In this document: positions 43,956-51,792 of the stretch, in pieces
Position numbering within the stretch: position 1 is the stretch's first letter
How the letters are laid out: each line of letters opens with the position of its first letter
NCBI GenBank assembly: GCA_017524725.1
Contig: JAFXUZ010000077.1
Location: forward strand, 1-64,000
Direction of reading: 5' to 3'
Length of the DNA: 64,000 nt
Source of the DNA: Clostridia bacterium
GTDB taxonomy: Bacteria > Bacillota > Clostridia > Christensenellales > Aristaeellaceae
Notes under the pieces: model-generated
What the model was told of the DNA's origin: nothing
What the model saw: the letters and a program-made list of their open reading frames with translations, nothing else
Databases searched by the model: none
Position numbers and translations under genes: made by a program

Positions 43956-44201
43956 TTACTTCTTTTTTACCGGGTAACAGTTCTTTACGTTTTCTTCCCT
44001 GTACTCACCGTCGAGGTAAGTCACGGCGCACAGGCAGGGGTCGTCTTCCACAAGATCCATCGGCAACGGGCTTTCTCTGTAATACCGGTAGTCGGTAAAG
44101 CGGTCGATCTCTGCCGGTTTCAAAAGGCCGATCTCATCATAGTGGCGGAGCATCCTGACGCTGACCCTGGACAGCTTGGAGAATTCTCCGATCTTCAGCA
44201 T
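43956..44201 (-). pseudogene. MerR-family regulator, internally deleted in frame
   Basis: ATG 44201 follows AGGAGG. The first 41 residues are a complete MerR helix-turn-helix start ([20 protein letters not shown], then [20 protein letters not shown]). The sequence then jumps to [20 protein letters not shown] and GEYREENV, which belongs to the GyrI-like effector domain near the end of such proteins. About 180 residues are missing. The 81-residue product might bind DNA but lacks the dimerisation helix and effector pocket. Confidence 0.8.
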
Positions 44202-44430
44202 GGCGGTACCTCCTGCTGCCGTTTCCTTTGAGCTCAGGCAGATGATAATGCCTGACACAGTGTGAGAGTCAAGGGGTATCAAAAATATCTGTTATCAGGG
44301 TGCCGCCAAAGAAACCCGGTCCGGAAAGGGTTCTTTCTCCAACGTCCGTTCCTTCGCCCGCCGCAAAGCGATCTGCAGCTCATAAAGCGCCGTCAGCCAA
44401 TGGTATGGATGCTGTTAGCGTTTTTCCCGC

Positions 44431-45399
44431 TCACGTCACCGTGAATTCCGTCCATTCGATATGGTTGTATTTCATCACCTCGTCAGCCTTTTTCATACCG
44501 CATTTTTCGTAAAAGGGCACGGCGTTTTCATTGGCGATCAGGTACACGGCGATGTCCTTTTCGCCCCCGGCCAGCCGGTGGGCTGTGCGCATCAGACGCT
44601 TCCCGATACCCCGGCGGGTGTAGTTCCGGTCAACCCCCAGGTCGGTGACGTACAGCCAGTAGGCGAAATCCGTCAGGGCGAACAGCACGCCCACCAGCAG
44701 GCCCTGCTCGTCGCGGGCGGTCAGGCTGATGGATACGGTCTGCACCAAAGTGGCGATGCGCTCCCCAAAGCGTTCCTTTGGGTACTGCGATCCAAGATCG
44801 GTCCGTTTGAGGAAATCGATGTATTCCTCCGCCGTGAGCCTCTCTTCCCGGATCGTTACAATGGGTTTCCGGTCCTTCAGGTATGCATCAAACTCCGGCG
44901 TCCGGCTCCAGTAGCGGATGCCCCAGTTTTCGAAATTCCACTTATCCGTGTATTCGCTGCATTCGTAATCCACGTACCAGATCAGTCCGTTCCGCACCAC
45001 GAAATTGGTGGGGAAATAATCGATATTCATCCCGGCGGCCTTTGCTTTCGCCGCCATGTCCCGCACCTGGTCAAGATAGGGCTCCGCGGAGGCTCCGTCC
45101 CTGATCATTTCAAATATGGTGGGTCCTTCGATGTATTCCTTTACGATCCGCTCAGCGTCCGGATCGATGGACAGCATTTGGGGGATACGGATTCCCGCTG
45201 TCCGCAGGCGTTCGTGATCCCGCTGTTCCGCCTCGATCTTGTTGCCGAAAGTATAGTAATCGCAGGGCTCGTGGTGGATCTGTTTTACTACCGCCTGACG
45301 TCCGTCACATTCCGCCAGATAAGAATAGCCGCCCTTGCCGCGGCCCAGCAGGCGAAGGATGCGGTACGTTTTTCCGCTTATGTCAATCGAAGTATCCAT
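44431..45399 (-). CDS. Protein kinase-like/GNAT acetyltransferase fusion
   Basis: 322 residues. The N-terminal 170 resemble a minimal RIO/Bud32-like kinase: glycine loop LLGRGKGGYSYLA, lysine in AVVKQIH, catalytic-loop-like NIDYFPTNFVV, and DFG-like YVDYECS. The C-terminal part (about 190-310) is a GNAT domain: VTDLGVDRNYTRRGIGKRLM and NENAVPFYEKCGM. ATG 45399 follows AAGGAGG and is two bases from the acetyltransferase gene upstream. The pairing suggests modification of a small molecule, possibly a drug, as in AAC-APH enzymes; this is inference. Confidence 0.75.
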   Translation of the reverse strand: MDTSIDISGKTYRILRLLGRGKGGYSYLAECDGRQAVVKQIHHEPCDYYTFGNKIEAEQRDHERLRTAGIRIPQMLSIDPDAERIVKEYIEGPTIFEMIRDGASAEPYLDQVRDMAAKAKAAGMNIDYFPTNFVVRNGLIWYVDYECSEYTDKWNFENWGIRYWSRTPEFDAYLKDRKPIVTIREERLTAEEYIDFLKRTDLGSQYPKERFGERIATLVQTVSISLTARDEQGLLVGVLFALTDFAYWLYVTDLGVDRNYTRRGIGKRLMRTAHRLAGGEKDIAVYLIANENAVPFYEKCGMKKADEVMKYNHIEWTEFTVT

Positions 45400-45401
45400 T
45401 T

Positions 45402-46055
45402 TCAGGTCCTCCTTACGAGATCCGCGGTCTCCTTTTCCAGCAGGCGGAACACGTTGGCGATCAGGAAACCGTCGGCGACGGCATGGTTCATCCTGACGCT
45501 GACAGGCATCTTCAGCCTTCCGCCCTCCTCGCGGTATTTTCCCCAATTGACGATGGGGAGGAAATACAGGTATCCGTCGGGCAGCTCGATGTGCAGTGAG
45601 TCATATGACAGCCACGAAATATAGGAAGCATCAAACCAGTTGGGATGGTTCGCGGCGTCAAGGCCGTATTCCCTCGTCTGCTTCGCCCGTTGTGCATCTT
45701 CCAGGGCGTGGCGGTAAAACCAATCGTAGTCTTCCCTGTATTCCGTATACACCGGGGTACAGGTCTCGGTGTCCTCATGGAACACGTACTGTGTCGGATG
45801 GATTATGTCATAGCAGATCAATTGGTCCGTCTGCCACAGATAGGCCATCCGGTAATCATCCCGGGAATTGAGGACTTTGGAAAGGATATAAAGAAAGTTG
45901 ATATAGAATTTGGTCCCCGCTTTTTTACTGTACTCCGCGAGGGCTGTCACGTCGATCCGGGCGGTCATGGAGGTGGAGCACTTGCAGTCCTCGGTAAAAT
46001 GGCGGTAAACGCCTTTACGGTAATAGGTCTCTTTGTCAATGATCCTGTAATTCAT
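45402..46055 (-). CDS. Chloramphenicol acetyltransferase-like protein (CatA type)
   Basis: 217 residues of the CAT trimer fold. The catalytic histidine lies in RMNHAVADGF, where classical enzymes have HHAVCDGFH, and KFYINFLYILSKVLNS and PIVNWGKYREEG match the family. ATG 46055 with GGAG upstream, overlapping the RpiB-like gene by 20 bases. The changed residue before the histidine is common in untested clostridial homologues, so resistance is possible but not assured. Confidence 0.82.
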   Translation of the reverse strand: MNYRIIDKETYYRKGVYRHFTEDCKCSTSMTARIDVTALAEYSKKAGTKFYINFLYILSKVLNSRDDYRMAYLWQTDQLICYDIIHPTQYVFHEDTETCTPVYTEYREDYDWFYRHALEDAQRAKQTREYGLDAANHPNWFDASYISWLSYDSLHIELPDGYLYFLPIVNWGKYREEGGRLKMPVSVRMNHAVADGFLIANVFRLLEKETADLVRRT

Positions 46056-46701
46056 CGTTATCCATCTCCTGCTTCATAAAGAGGGCGGCGATCTCCGGGT
46101 GTTTGCCGTGATCCTGGATATCGTCCCGCACAGCTTTCCGGCACAGCGCTTTTTGCACAAGGGCAGGATCGTACAGGGCCAGGACCTCCGGAAGCGTTCG
46201 TTTGGTAACGGCGCTGATTCTTTTAAGCTCTTCCGCGTCCCGCCTTTTCCGTTCCGCCTCTTCCGGGGGATATCCGCAGCCGAAGGCCCCGTCAAACAGT
46301 TTGTCCAAAGTGCACTGCATGTTGATCTCTCCGAGCCACCCGTAATTGAGTCCCAGGGGCAGGGAAGCGGCGTTCCCGCCATTGATCCGCCCGAAGAGAT
46401 AGGCGTCCTGCGGGGTTTGGACAAATCCGCACAGCACGCCAGGCAGGCTGTTGCAGGCCAGCATCATCCCCTGCCCGGAGGAGCAGCCGGTCACGATAAA
46501 ATCCACCGCTCCGCTGCACAGCAGCAGGCTGATATCAAGGGCGGTTTCAATGTAGGAAAACGACGCCTCCTCATTCGGGAAAACGCCATAGTTGACCACC
46601 GTATCATGCCGTCCGTTATGCTCCACGGCCCGGAGTGTACAACGATAAAGCGTTTCATTTTTGCTTTTTTGCGATGACGCCTGGATTACGCCGATCCGCA
46701 T
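46036..46701 (-). CDS. RpiB/LacA/LacB-family sugar-phosphate isomerase-like protein
   Basis: 221 residues. FIVTGCSSGQGMMLACNSLPG and RINGGNAASLPLG are the active-site loops of RpiB-type isomerases, with the cysteine of TGCSSG in the position of the catalytic base. The protein is about 70 residues longer than RpiB at the C-terminus. ATG 46701 behind AGGAGG. It leads a three-gene overlapping unit with the CAT-like and kinase-GNAT genes, an unexpected association. Confidence 0.82.
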   Translation of the reverse strand: MRIGVIQASSQKSKNETLYRCTLRAVEHNGRHDTVVNYGVFPNEEASFSYIETALDISLLLCSGAVDFIVTGCSSGQGMMLACNSLPGVLCGFVQTPQDAYLFGRINGGNAASLPLGLNYGWLGEINMQCTLDKLFDGAFGCGYPPEEAERKRRDAEELKRISAVTKRTLPEVLALYDPALVQKALCRKAVRDDIQDHGKHPEIAALFMKQEMDNDELQDH

Positions 46702-46797
46702 TGGCAGCCTCCTGATGTATGTTTCCGCTTCAGGCGGGCATATTGATCATATCATCCGGTTTGGGAAGGGACAACCGGTGAGGTACGCTCCTCGGGA

Positions 46798-47286
46798 TCA
46801 CAGCGGTTTTTCATAGCAAAGAAAGTGCTGATGATACATGAAGCACTCGCCGGCCGTGCGGAAACCGATATGGGCATAGGACCGGATCGCCCTGACGTTT
46901 TCCCGGTTGACAAGGATATGGACGCTTTTGAACCCCCTGCTCTTCAGTACATCCAGGACATGGAGCACCATCCGCTGCGCCAGTCCCCGGTTCTGAAAGG
47001 CCGGGGAAACTGCCAGCCGCGCGAATTCACCGCCGGGCCGCAGCGAGGGCGTCCAGCAGTCCAGGCGGTCCACGTCGGCGTCTTCCTCTATCGAGATGGC
47101 TGCGACGACCGCGCCGAAAGAGTTTTTCATCACAAACAGGCCCTGCCTTCCCAGGTCCGCTTCGATCGTATCCGTCCCGGGGTAGTCTTCATCCCAGAAG
47201 CAGTGTTCCCGTCCGACCTGCTCCCGGTACAGGCGCAGAATGCTGTCCGCATCCTGCGGCGTCGCCATCATGATCTGGTATGCCAT
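46798..47286 (-). CDS. GNAT-family N-acetyltransferase
   Basis: 162 residues with FARLAVSPAFQNRGLAQRMV as the acetyl-CoA loop and NVRAIRSYAHIGF as motif B. The N-terminal part (MMATPQDADSILRLYREQ) is typical for small-molecule acetyltransferases. ATG 47286 behind GGAGG. Stands alone; substrate unknown. Confidence 0.87.
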   Translation of the reverse strand: MAYQIMMATPQDADSILRLYREQVGREHCFWDEDYPGTDTIEADLGRQGLFVMKNSFGAVVAAISIEEDADVDRLDCWTPSLRPGGEFARLAVSPAFQNRGLAQRMVLHVLDVLKSRGFKSVHILVNRENVRAIRSYAHIGFRTAGECFMYHQHFLCYEKPL

Positions 47287-47369
47287 CCTTACGCTCCTCC
47301 TGAAGCTTCTGTCAGCTGATCACCCGGTAGCGCAGCCGTACATAGGATACCTGCAGTGTCGCGCTTCGA

Positions 47370-47990
47370 TCAGGCGCAGCACCCCAGTTGGTTCAGTTTG
47401 TCTTTTGCCCGCAGCGAACGTCCGTTGATCAGTGTGGCTGTGCCTTTTCCGCCGATCAGCGCCGGGGTGATGACGACGTCCACAAAATCGAACAGCTTTT
47501 CGCGCTGGAAAAGGCTGTTCACCGTGCCGCCGGACTGAACGGTCAGCTTGTCACATGCGAACTTTTGTTTAAGCATCGTCAGTGCGTCAGAAAGCGATAA
47601 TGTTACCTGGAGGATGATGTGAAGGTTCTCTTCGCTGAGGCCGAAAGCGGGATGCACCCTGTTGGTCGTGATCAGGACAAACTGCCCGGATCTAAAACAG
47701 AAATACCGGACGCCGTGCTCATTCAGGAGTTGATATCCGACAGAACGAAGGAAACTCGGGGTCTTTGCGGGCATTTCTTTTGTGTTGGCCCCCATTTTTG
47801 CCTGTACGCGGCCTGGGCTGAAGGACCACAGATCGGTTGTCTGTTCGATTTCATAGTATTGATTCAGCCCCTCCTTCAACCCGGCGATCTGCGGAAAGTT
47901 GCTGTCCACGTCCATTTCGTCCGTCGTGCCGGCTCTGATCTTTCCATCGACGGAAACCGGCATAAACAATGTTGTGGCCGGTCTGTTCAT
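47370..47990 (-). CDS. RibD C-terminal/dihydrofolate reductase-like protein
   Basis: 206 residues of the RibD_C fold: FMPVSVDGKIRAG at the N-terminus, TLMLKQKFACDKLTVQSGG-like nucleotide-binding middle part (KLTVQSGGTVNSLF) and VVITPALIGGKG at the end. Such proteins reduce flavin-pathway intermediates or other pterin-like compounds with NADPH. An insert of about 60 residues follows the first motif. ATG 47990 after GGGAG. A near-consensus promoter inside a dyad (48107-48156) drives it, so it is probably regulated by a local repressor such as an HxlR-type protein, not found here. Confidence 0.78.
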   Translation of the reverse strand: MNRPATTLFMPVSVDGKIRAGTTDEMDVDSNFPQIAGLKEGLNQYYEIEQTTDLWSFSPGRVQAKMGANTKEMPAKTPSFLRSVGYQLLNEHGVRYFCFRSGQFVLITTNRVHPAFGLSEENLHIILQVTLSLSDALTMLKQKFACDKLTVQSGGTVNSLFQREKLFDFVDVVITPALIGGKGTATLINGRSLRAKDKLNQLGCCA

Positions 47991-48106
47991 CTTTTTCTAT
48001 TCTCCCTTTTCCGCAGACGGAACAGGCGTCTTTGTTTCCCGATGGTGATAATTTATTCGGATATTATTTTCGTTTTACCGTCTGTCCAGGGGACTGACTG
48101 AGAAGG

Positions 48107-48156
48107 CAAGTGACCCTTCGATCATACATTATAGTGAACGAAAGGTCACTTGTCAA
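48107..48156 (-). promoter_or_regulatory. Consensus promoter with dyad operator before the RibD-like gene
   Basis: On the minus strand TTGACA (48156-48151), 17 bases, TATAAT (48133-48128): fully consensus. CAAGTGACC (48107-48115) and GGTCACTTG (48144-48152) form a perfect 9-bp inverted repeat around the -10 box, and GTGACC...GTTCAC forms a smaller one in the spacer. Strong repression with inducible release is likely. Confidence 0.85.
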
Positions 48157-48224
48157 TCCAATATCCTGATCTTCCGGCGGCAGACATGTTCGCAGCTGCG
48201 GCGCCATAGGCAGATCCGGGGACG

Positions 48225-48941
48225 TCACTGGCCGGATGAGGGGAAGAAAGAACCCAGCAGCAGGGAAGGGTACAGGTAATCCGTGGGACTCAGGTCCCGG
48301 CGGCCCGGTGAAAAAGTGGCTGCGATCCATACGGTGCCGCCCTTGCGGGCGTACAGGCGGAAGGTCCGGATGATGTCGTTTCCCAGGCGGAAACTGAGGG
48401 AAACCAGTTCCGCGGTGTCCAGCCCGTGCGCCTGGGCGTAGGAGCCCATGACCAACGGGGCCAGGGGGAAAAAATTCAATTCCGTCGGTGAGCCTTCCAC
48501 CCCCCGAGGTACGGGCAGCATATCGCTGGCCTGGGATGTGGCCCAGCTTCCCGCCATCACCCTGACGACCCGCTGCCGATGCGTTTCCGTTGCCCTGGGG
48601 GACATCCTGACCGTGGAAACATAGGACCAGGTCCTGTCGGAGCCGGTGTGGAAGATGCGCCGGGTGTACGATGAAAAAAGATCGTCCGCCGGCAGCGATT
48701 CTAATTTGGAGCCTTTCACGTCATCCCGGAACACCTTGCACATGTAGCCTTCCTCAGGATAATTAACGCAGGCCATGCTCTTTTCCTGAGCTGTCAGGTG
48801 GTAAGGATAGCGCAGGTATTCCGGAATGCCGCCGTCGGCAGACGCCCTGCGGGCCAGGGATTCCAGCTCGTCGCGCCAGGGCCCGGACTCTGTGGGGGGT
48901 TGCGGTTCGTTTCTTTGAAAAAGCCGGTCAAAAAAACCCAT
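48225..48941 (-). CDS. Hypothetical protein
   Basis: 238 residues, start ATG 48941 behind GGAGG. It begins MGFFDRLFQRNEPQPP, a start typical of small cytoplasmic clostridial proteins, has no signal peptide or membrane helix, and contains SYTRRIFHTGSDRTWSYVST and RLYARKGGTVWIAATF strands. It looks like a folded alpha/beta protein. I do not recognise a family. Confidence 0.6.
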   Translation of the reverse strand: MGFFDRLFQRNEPQPPTESGPWRDELESLARRASADGGIPEYLRYPYHLTAQEKSMACVNYPEEGYMCKVFRDDVKGSKLESLPADDLFSSYTRRIFHTGSDRTWSYVSTVRMSPRATETHRQRVVRVMAGSWATSQASDMLPVPRGVEGSPTELNFFPLAPLVMGSYAQAHGLDTAELVSLSFRLGNDIIRTFRLYARKGGTVWIAATFSPGRRDLSPTDYLYPSLLLGSFFPSSGQ

Positions 48942-49558
48942 ATTCCATGCCTCCATGATCGACGAAACGTGCCGGTGGTTTTCTGTTTGAATGGGGAAAC
49001 AGGAGCATCGGGAAGTTTTTCCCGGTCTGCGGGGACTCATCGGACCGGATGCCGTTGATCCTGCTCCGGCTGGGTGTAATCCGCGGTCCGTGCTTATTCG
49101 ACGCGGTATGCCGTCAACGCCCGTCCGATACCGTATCCCCGCCGGGCCCGGTCGATGCCGATCCCGAAAGAAGCCCGTCGCTTTGTTTTTTCAGCCGGCC
49201 CGATCCGGCCGGTCCCGGCCGTCCGACGGTCTGTCCGTCCGCCTCCGCCGCAGGCTCCGCTTTGCGAAAGGTTTCCTTTTTATTCTGCAGGTTATGGTAT
49301 CGCATCCTGTCTGTGCTGCTGTCTGTGCATGGGAAAGCAGTACAGAGCGTAGTCTCAAAGCCGGTATGCAGGTCGGCGGCCGCTTTCCTGCTGAATATCC
49401 ATTTTATGCATATCGATCAATCGTGTCAACAAGAGTGTGGAAGGAAAAACAGTAAAACAGCATGCGGCGCATGATTGCGCGCAGTTGTTTTTATGTGGTA
49501 GTATAGAAGATGAATAAGCAGGAAAACGATGCGGGATATCCCCGCGAGGTGCACAAAA
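48942..49558. other. 617-base gap without a convincing gene
   Basis: GC-rich in its first 350 bases, with several overlapping frames that lack ribosome binding sites and look like composition artefacts. The last 100 bases become AT-rich and include TATAGA at about 49502, a probable promoter for the Nudix-methyltransferase gene. Confidence 0.4.
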
Positions 49559-50650
49559 ATGACAGGTCATCATGAACTGCGATGCACGGTCCACCCGTTC
49601 GGTTCCCTGGCTCCGCTCCGCTTTGTGGTCGTCTGTTCCTTTCACCGGGGGCAGCTCCTGCTCAGCTACCACAGCGGCCATCAGTCGTGGGAAACGCAGG
49701 GAGGACATATCGAGGAAGGTGAAACGCCTGAGGACGCCGCAAGGCGCGAGCTGTATGAGGAAAGCGGCGTAAGCGACGCCCAGCTCGTCCCTGTATGCGA
49801 TTATTACGCGTATGATCAGGAAGGGGCGTCCAACGGACGGGTCTATGCGGCCCTCGTCCGGCGGCTCGGGACGCTGCCCGACAGCGAGATGAGCATGGTC
49901 CGTTTATTTGACACATTGCCGGATAACCTGACGTATCCTCTTGTGACGCCGGTCCTGTTCCGGGAGGCCGCGAAGCGGACGGGGGGAAGGTCAACGGATC
50001 CCCGAACGGAAATATCCGCGGAAAATCCGGTCCGTACATTGACCTGGTATCGGGAAAACGCGGAGAAGTTCATCGCCGGTACGGCGGACGCAGATCTGAC
50101 GCCGCTGTATACCGCGTTTCTTGCATATGTGCCCGCCGGGGGACGCATCCTGGACCTGGGATGCGGGGCGGGCGCCGCCTCGCTGCATTTTAAGCGCCTG
50201 GGATATGACGTTATGGCTGTGGACGGCTGCCGTGAAATGTGCGAATATACCCGTCGCCGCGTCGGCTGTTCCGTCCGCTGCCTGCGTTTTGAGGAACTGG
50301 ACTTCATGGATGAATTTGACGGTGTGTGGGCCTGCGCTTCCCTGCTGCACGTACCCAGGGACACCCTGCCCCCGGTGCTGCGCCTGGTCCGCCGGGCGCT
50401 GAAGGATAACGGCGCTTTGTACGCGTCCTTCAAATACGGCGGAACGGAAAGGGTATCGGACGGCAGGTTTTTCTGTGATTTTACATTGGATACCCTCCGG
50501 ACACTGATGGACGAAACGGGCGGTTTTCGGGAGATCGCCCTGAAGACGACATATGACGTACGTCCCGGCAGGGGGGATGAGCGCTGGGTCAATATGATAT
50601 GCCTTGCCTGTCCGGGACAGAACCGCCCAGAGAAACGGCTCCCGTGTTGA
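49559..50650 (+). CDS. Nudix hydrolase-methyltransferase fusion
   Basis: About 363 residues. The N-terminal domain (about 15-150) carries the Nudix box GGHIEEGETPEDAARRELYE plus ESG, complete with the REL-x-EE-x-G core. The C-terminal domain (about 160-350) is a class I methyltransferase: ILDLGCGAGAASLHF (motif I), VMAVDGCREM, FDGVWACASLLHVP. The fusion suggests that the hydrolysed nucleotide and the methylated product belong to one pathway, or that one domain cleans the other's by-product. The start is uncertain: ATG 49559 follows GAGGTG, ATG 49529 follows AGGA. Confidence 0.85.
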   Translation: MTGHHELRCTVHPFGSLAPLRFVVVCSFHRGQLLLSYHSGHQSWETQGGHIEEGETPEDAARRELYEESGVSDAQLVPVCDYYAYDQEGASNGRVYAALVRRLGTLPDSEMSMVRLFDTLPDNLTYPLVTPVLFREAAKRTGGRSTDPRTEISAENPVRTLTWYRENAEKFIAGTADADLTPLYTAFLAYVPAGGRILDLGCGAGAASLHFKRLGYDVMAVDGCREMCEYTRRRVGCSVRCLRFEELDFMDEFDGVWACASLLHVPRDTLPPVLRLVRRALKDNGALYASFKYGGTERVSDGRFFCDFTLDTLRTLMDETGGFREIALKTTYDVRPGRGDERWVNMICLACPGQNRPEKRLPC

Positions 50651-51023
50651 GTCTCTTTTCGATCCGGTTCAGCGTGTCGAAAAACCGGCGGGTCGCTACC
50701 GCCGGGCCCATCAGCGGAAGCCCCAGGATGTTCCACAGGAACATGTGCCGCCGGGAGGTGTACGGCCCGGGGATATCAAGGCTGATGGCGATATCCTTCA
50801 GTTCTTCCGCGATCCGTGCCATCCATACCAGCGGATAGATGAACAGCGTCGGGATGCCCATAAGATAGGCCTTCCAGTAACGGGTCGTCCGGCGGCCCAG
50901 GATGAGGTCGAGCTCCTCCTGCAGGCCGCCGAAGGGCATATAGAACAGGAAAAACAGCCCGGCCGTGAAAAAATCGACAAAGCCGAGCAGGAACCCCGGC
51001 CTGTTCGTGTGAGTGAATCTCAT
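50589..51023 (-). CDS. Small membrane protein (DUF4234-like)
   Basis: 144 residues with three hydrophobic segments (GFVDFFTAGLFFLFYMPFGG, AYLMGIPTLFIYPLVWMARI, LWNILGLPLMGPAVA). The HTNRPGFLLGFVDFFT start and the later RIEKRLN tail recall DUF4234-type proteins. It overlaps the end of the methyltransferase gene by 62 bases tail to tail, which is large for two real genes, but both have good coding character. Confidence 0.65.
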   Translation of the reverse strand: MRFTHTNRPGFLLGFVDFFTAGLFFLFYMPFGGLQEELDLILGRRTTRYWKAYLMGIPTLFIYPLVWMARIAEELKDIAISLDIPGPYTSRRHMFLWNILGLPLMGPAVATRRFFDTLNRIEKRLNTGAVSLGGSVPDRQGISY

Positions 51024-51113
51024 TCCATGTCTTCCTCTCGTCCGCGGGGGTGGCGTGCGGGTCTTTCAATAGGGTAAAAAATCGGCCGGAAACGGCCGAA
51101 AGGAGGCAGATGT

Positions 51114-51434
51114 ATGATCGTCGGGGTGATAATCGATCTGGCAGTCGGTCTATGCTGCATCATTCTGGGTCTGCTGATTTGGAAAAAGCAAAAGATCTCC
51201 CTTCTGCACGACTACCATTATCAGTATGTGAAGCGGGAGGCCATCCCCGCGTACACCCTTATGGTGGGGAGGGGCATTGTGATCGTCGGGGCCGGGATAG
51301 CCGCTGCAGGTCTTTTCGATCTGGTCATGTCGCCCCTCTGGTGGGTGCCGATGGCGGCGGGATTCGTCCTGGGCCTGGCGCTGGTCATCTTTGCGCAGCG
51401 GAAATACAACAGGCCGAATTCGACGGAGGAATAA
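51114..51434 (+). CDS. DUF3784-like membrane protein
   Basis: 106 residues with three membrane helices and the motif LIWKKQKISLLHDYHY between the first two, which is the signature of the DUF3784 family of Firmicutes. ATG 51114 behind AAAGGAGG. It ends one base before the next ATG, so the two are coupled. Function unknown. Confidence 0.75.
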   Translation: MIVGVIIDLAVGLCCIILGLLIWKKQKISLLHDYHYQYVKREAIPAYTLMVGRGIVIVGAGIAAAGLFDLVMSPLWWVPMAAGFVLGLALVIFAQRKYNRPNSTEE

Positions 51435-51435
51435 C

Positions 51436-51753
51436 ATGGTCGGAAAATACAGGGTGATTACCCTCTGCGGGAGCACCCGTTTCAGGGACGCTTTCCTGGA
51501 GGCACAGAAGCGCCTGACGCTGGAGGGCAATATCGTCATCAGCGTGGGTCTGTTTGGCCATTCAGGCGATGACGAGGCGTGGACCGAAGGCACCAAGGAA
51601 ATGCTGGACGACATGCACAAACGGAAGATCGATATGTCCGACGGGATATACGTTATCAATGTCGGCGGGTATATCGGGTCCAGCACACGTTCGGAGATCG
51701 AATATGCGCTCTCTGCCGGAAAAGACGTGGAATACCTGGAGAAGGCGGATTAA
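51436..51753 (+). CDS. Nucleoside 2-deoxyribosyltransferase-like protein
   Basis: 105 residues. KYRVITLCGSTRFRDAFLEA is the phosphate-binding start of the nucleoside deoxyribosyltransferase/DUF4406 group, and DMSDGIYVINVGGYIGSSTR plus SEIEYAL holds the catalytic-type glutamate (TRSEIEYA). ATG 51436 behind GGAGG. Probably acts in nucleotide salvage or turnover. Confidence 0.8.
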   Translation: MVGKYRVITLCGSTRFRDAFLEAQKRLTLEGNIVISVGLFGHSGDDEAWTEGTKEMLDDMHKRKIDMSDGIYVINVGGYIGSSTRSEIEYALSAGKDVEYLEKAD

Positions 51754-51792
51754 CACCGCGGGACGAAGACCCGCCCGCACCAAACGGGCGGG

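Noticed and set aside
49049..49474. Overlapping frames in the 49 kb gap
   Set aside because: Three frames are open at once through base composition, none with a start signal or recognisable motif.
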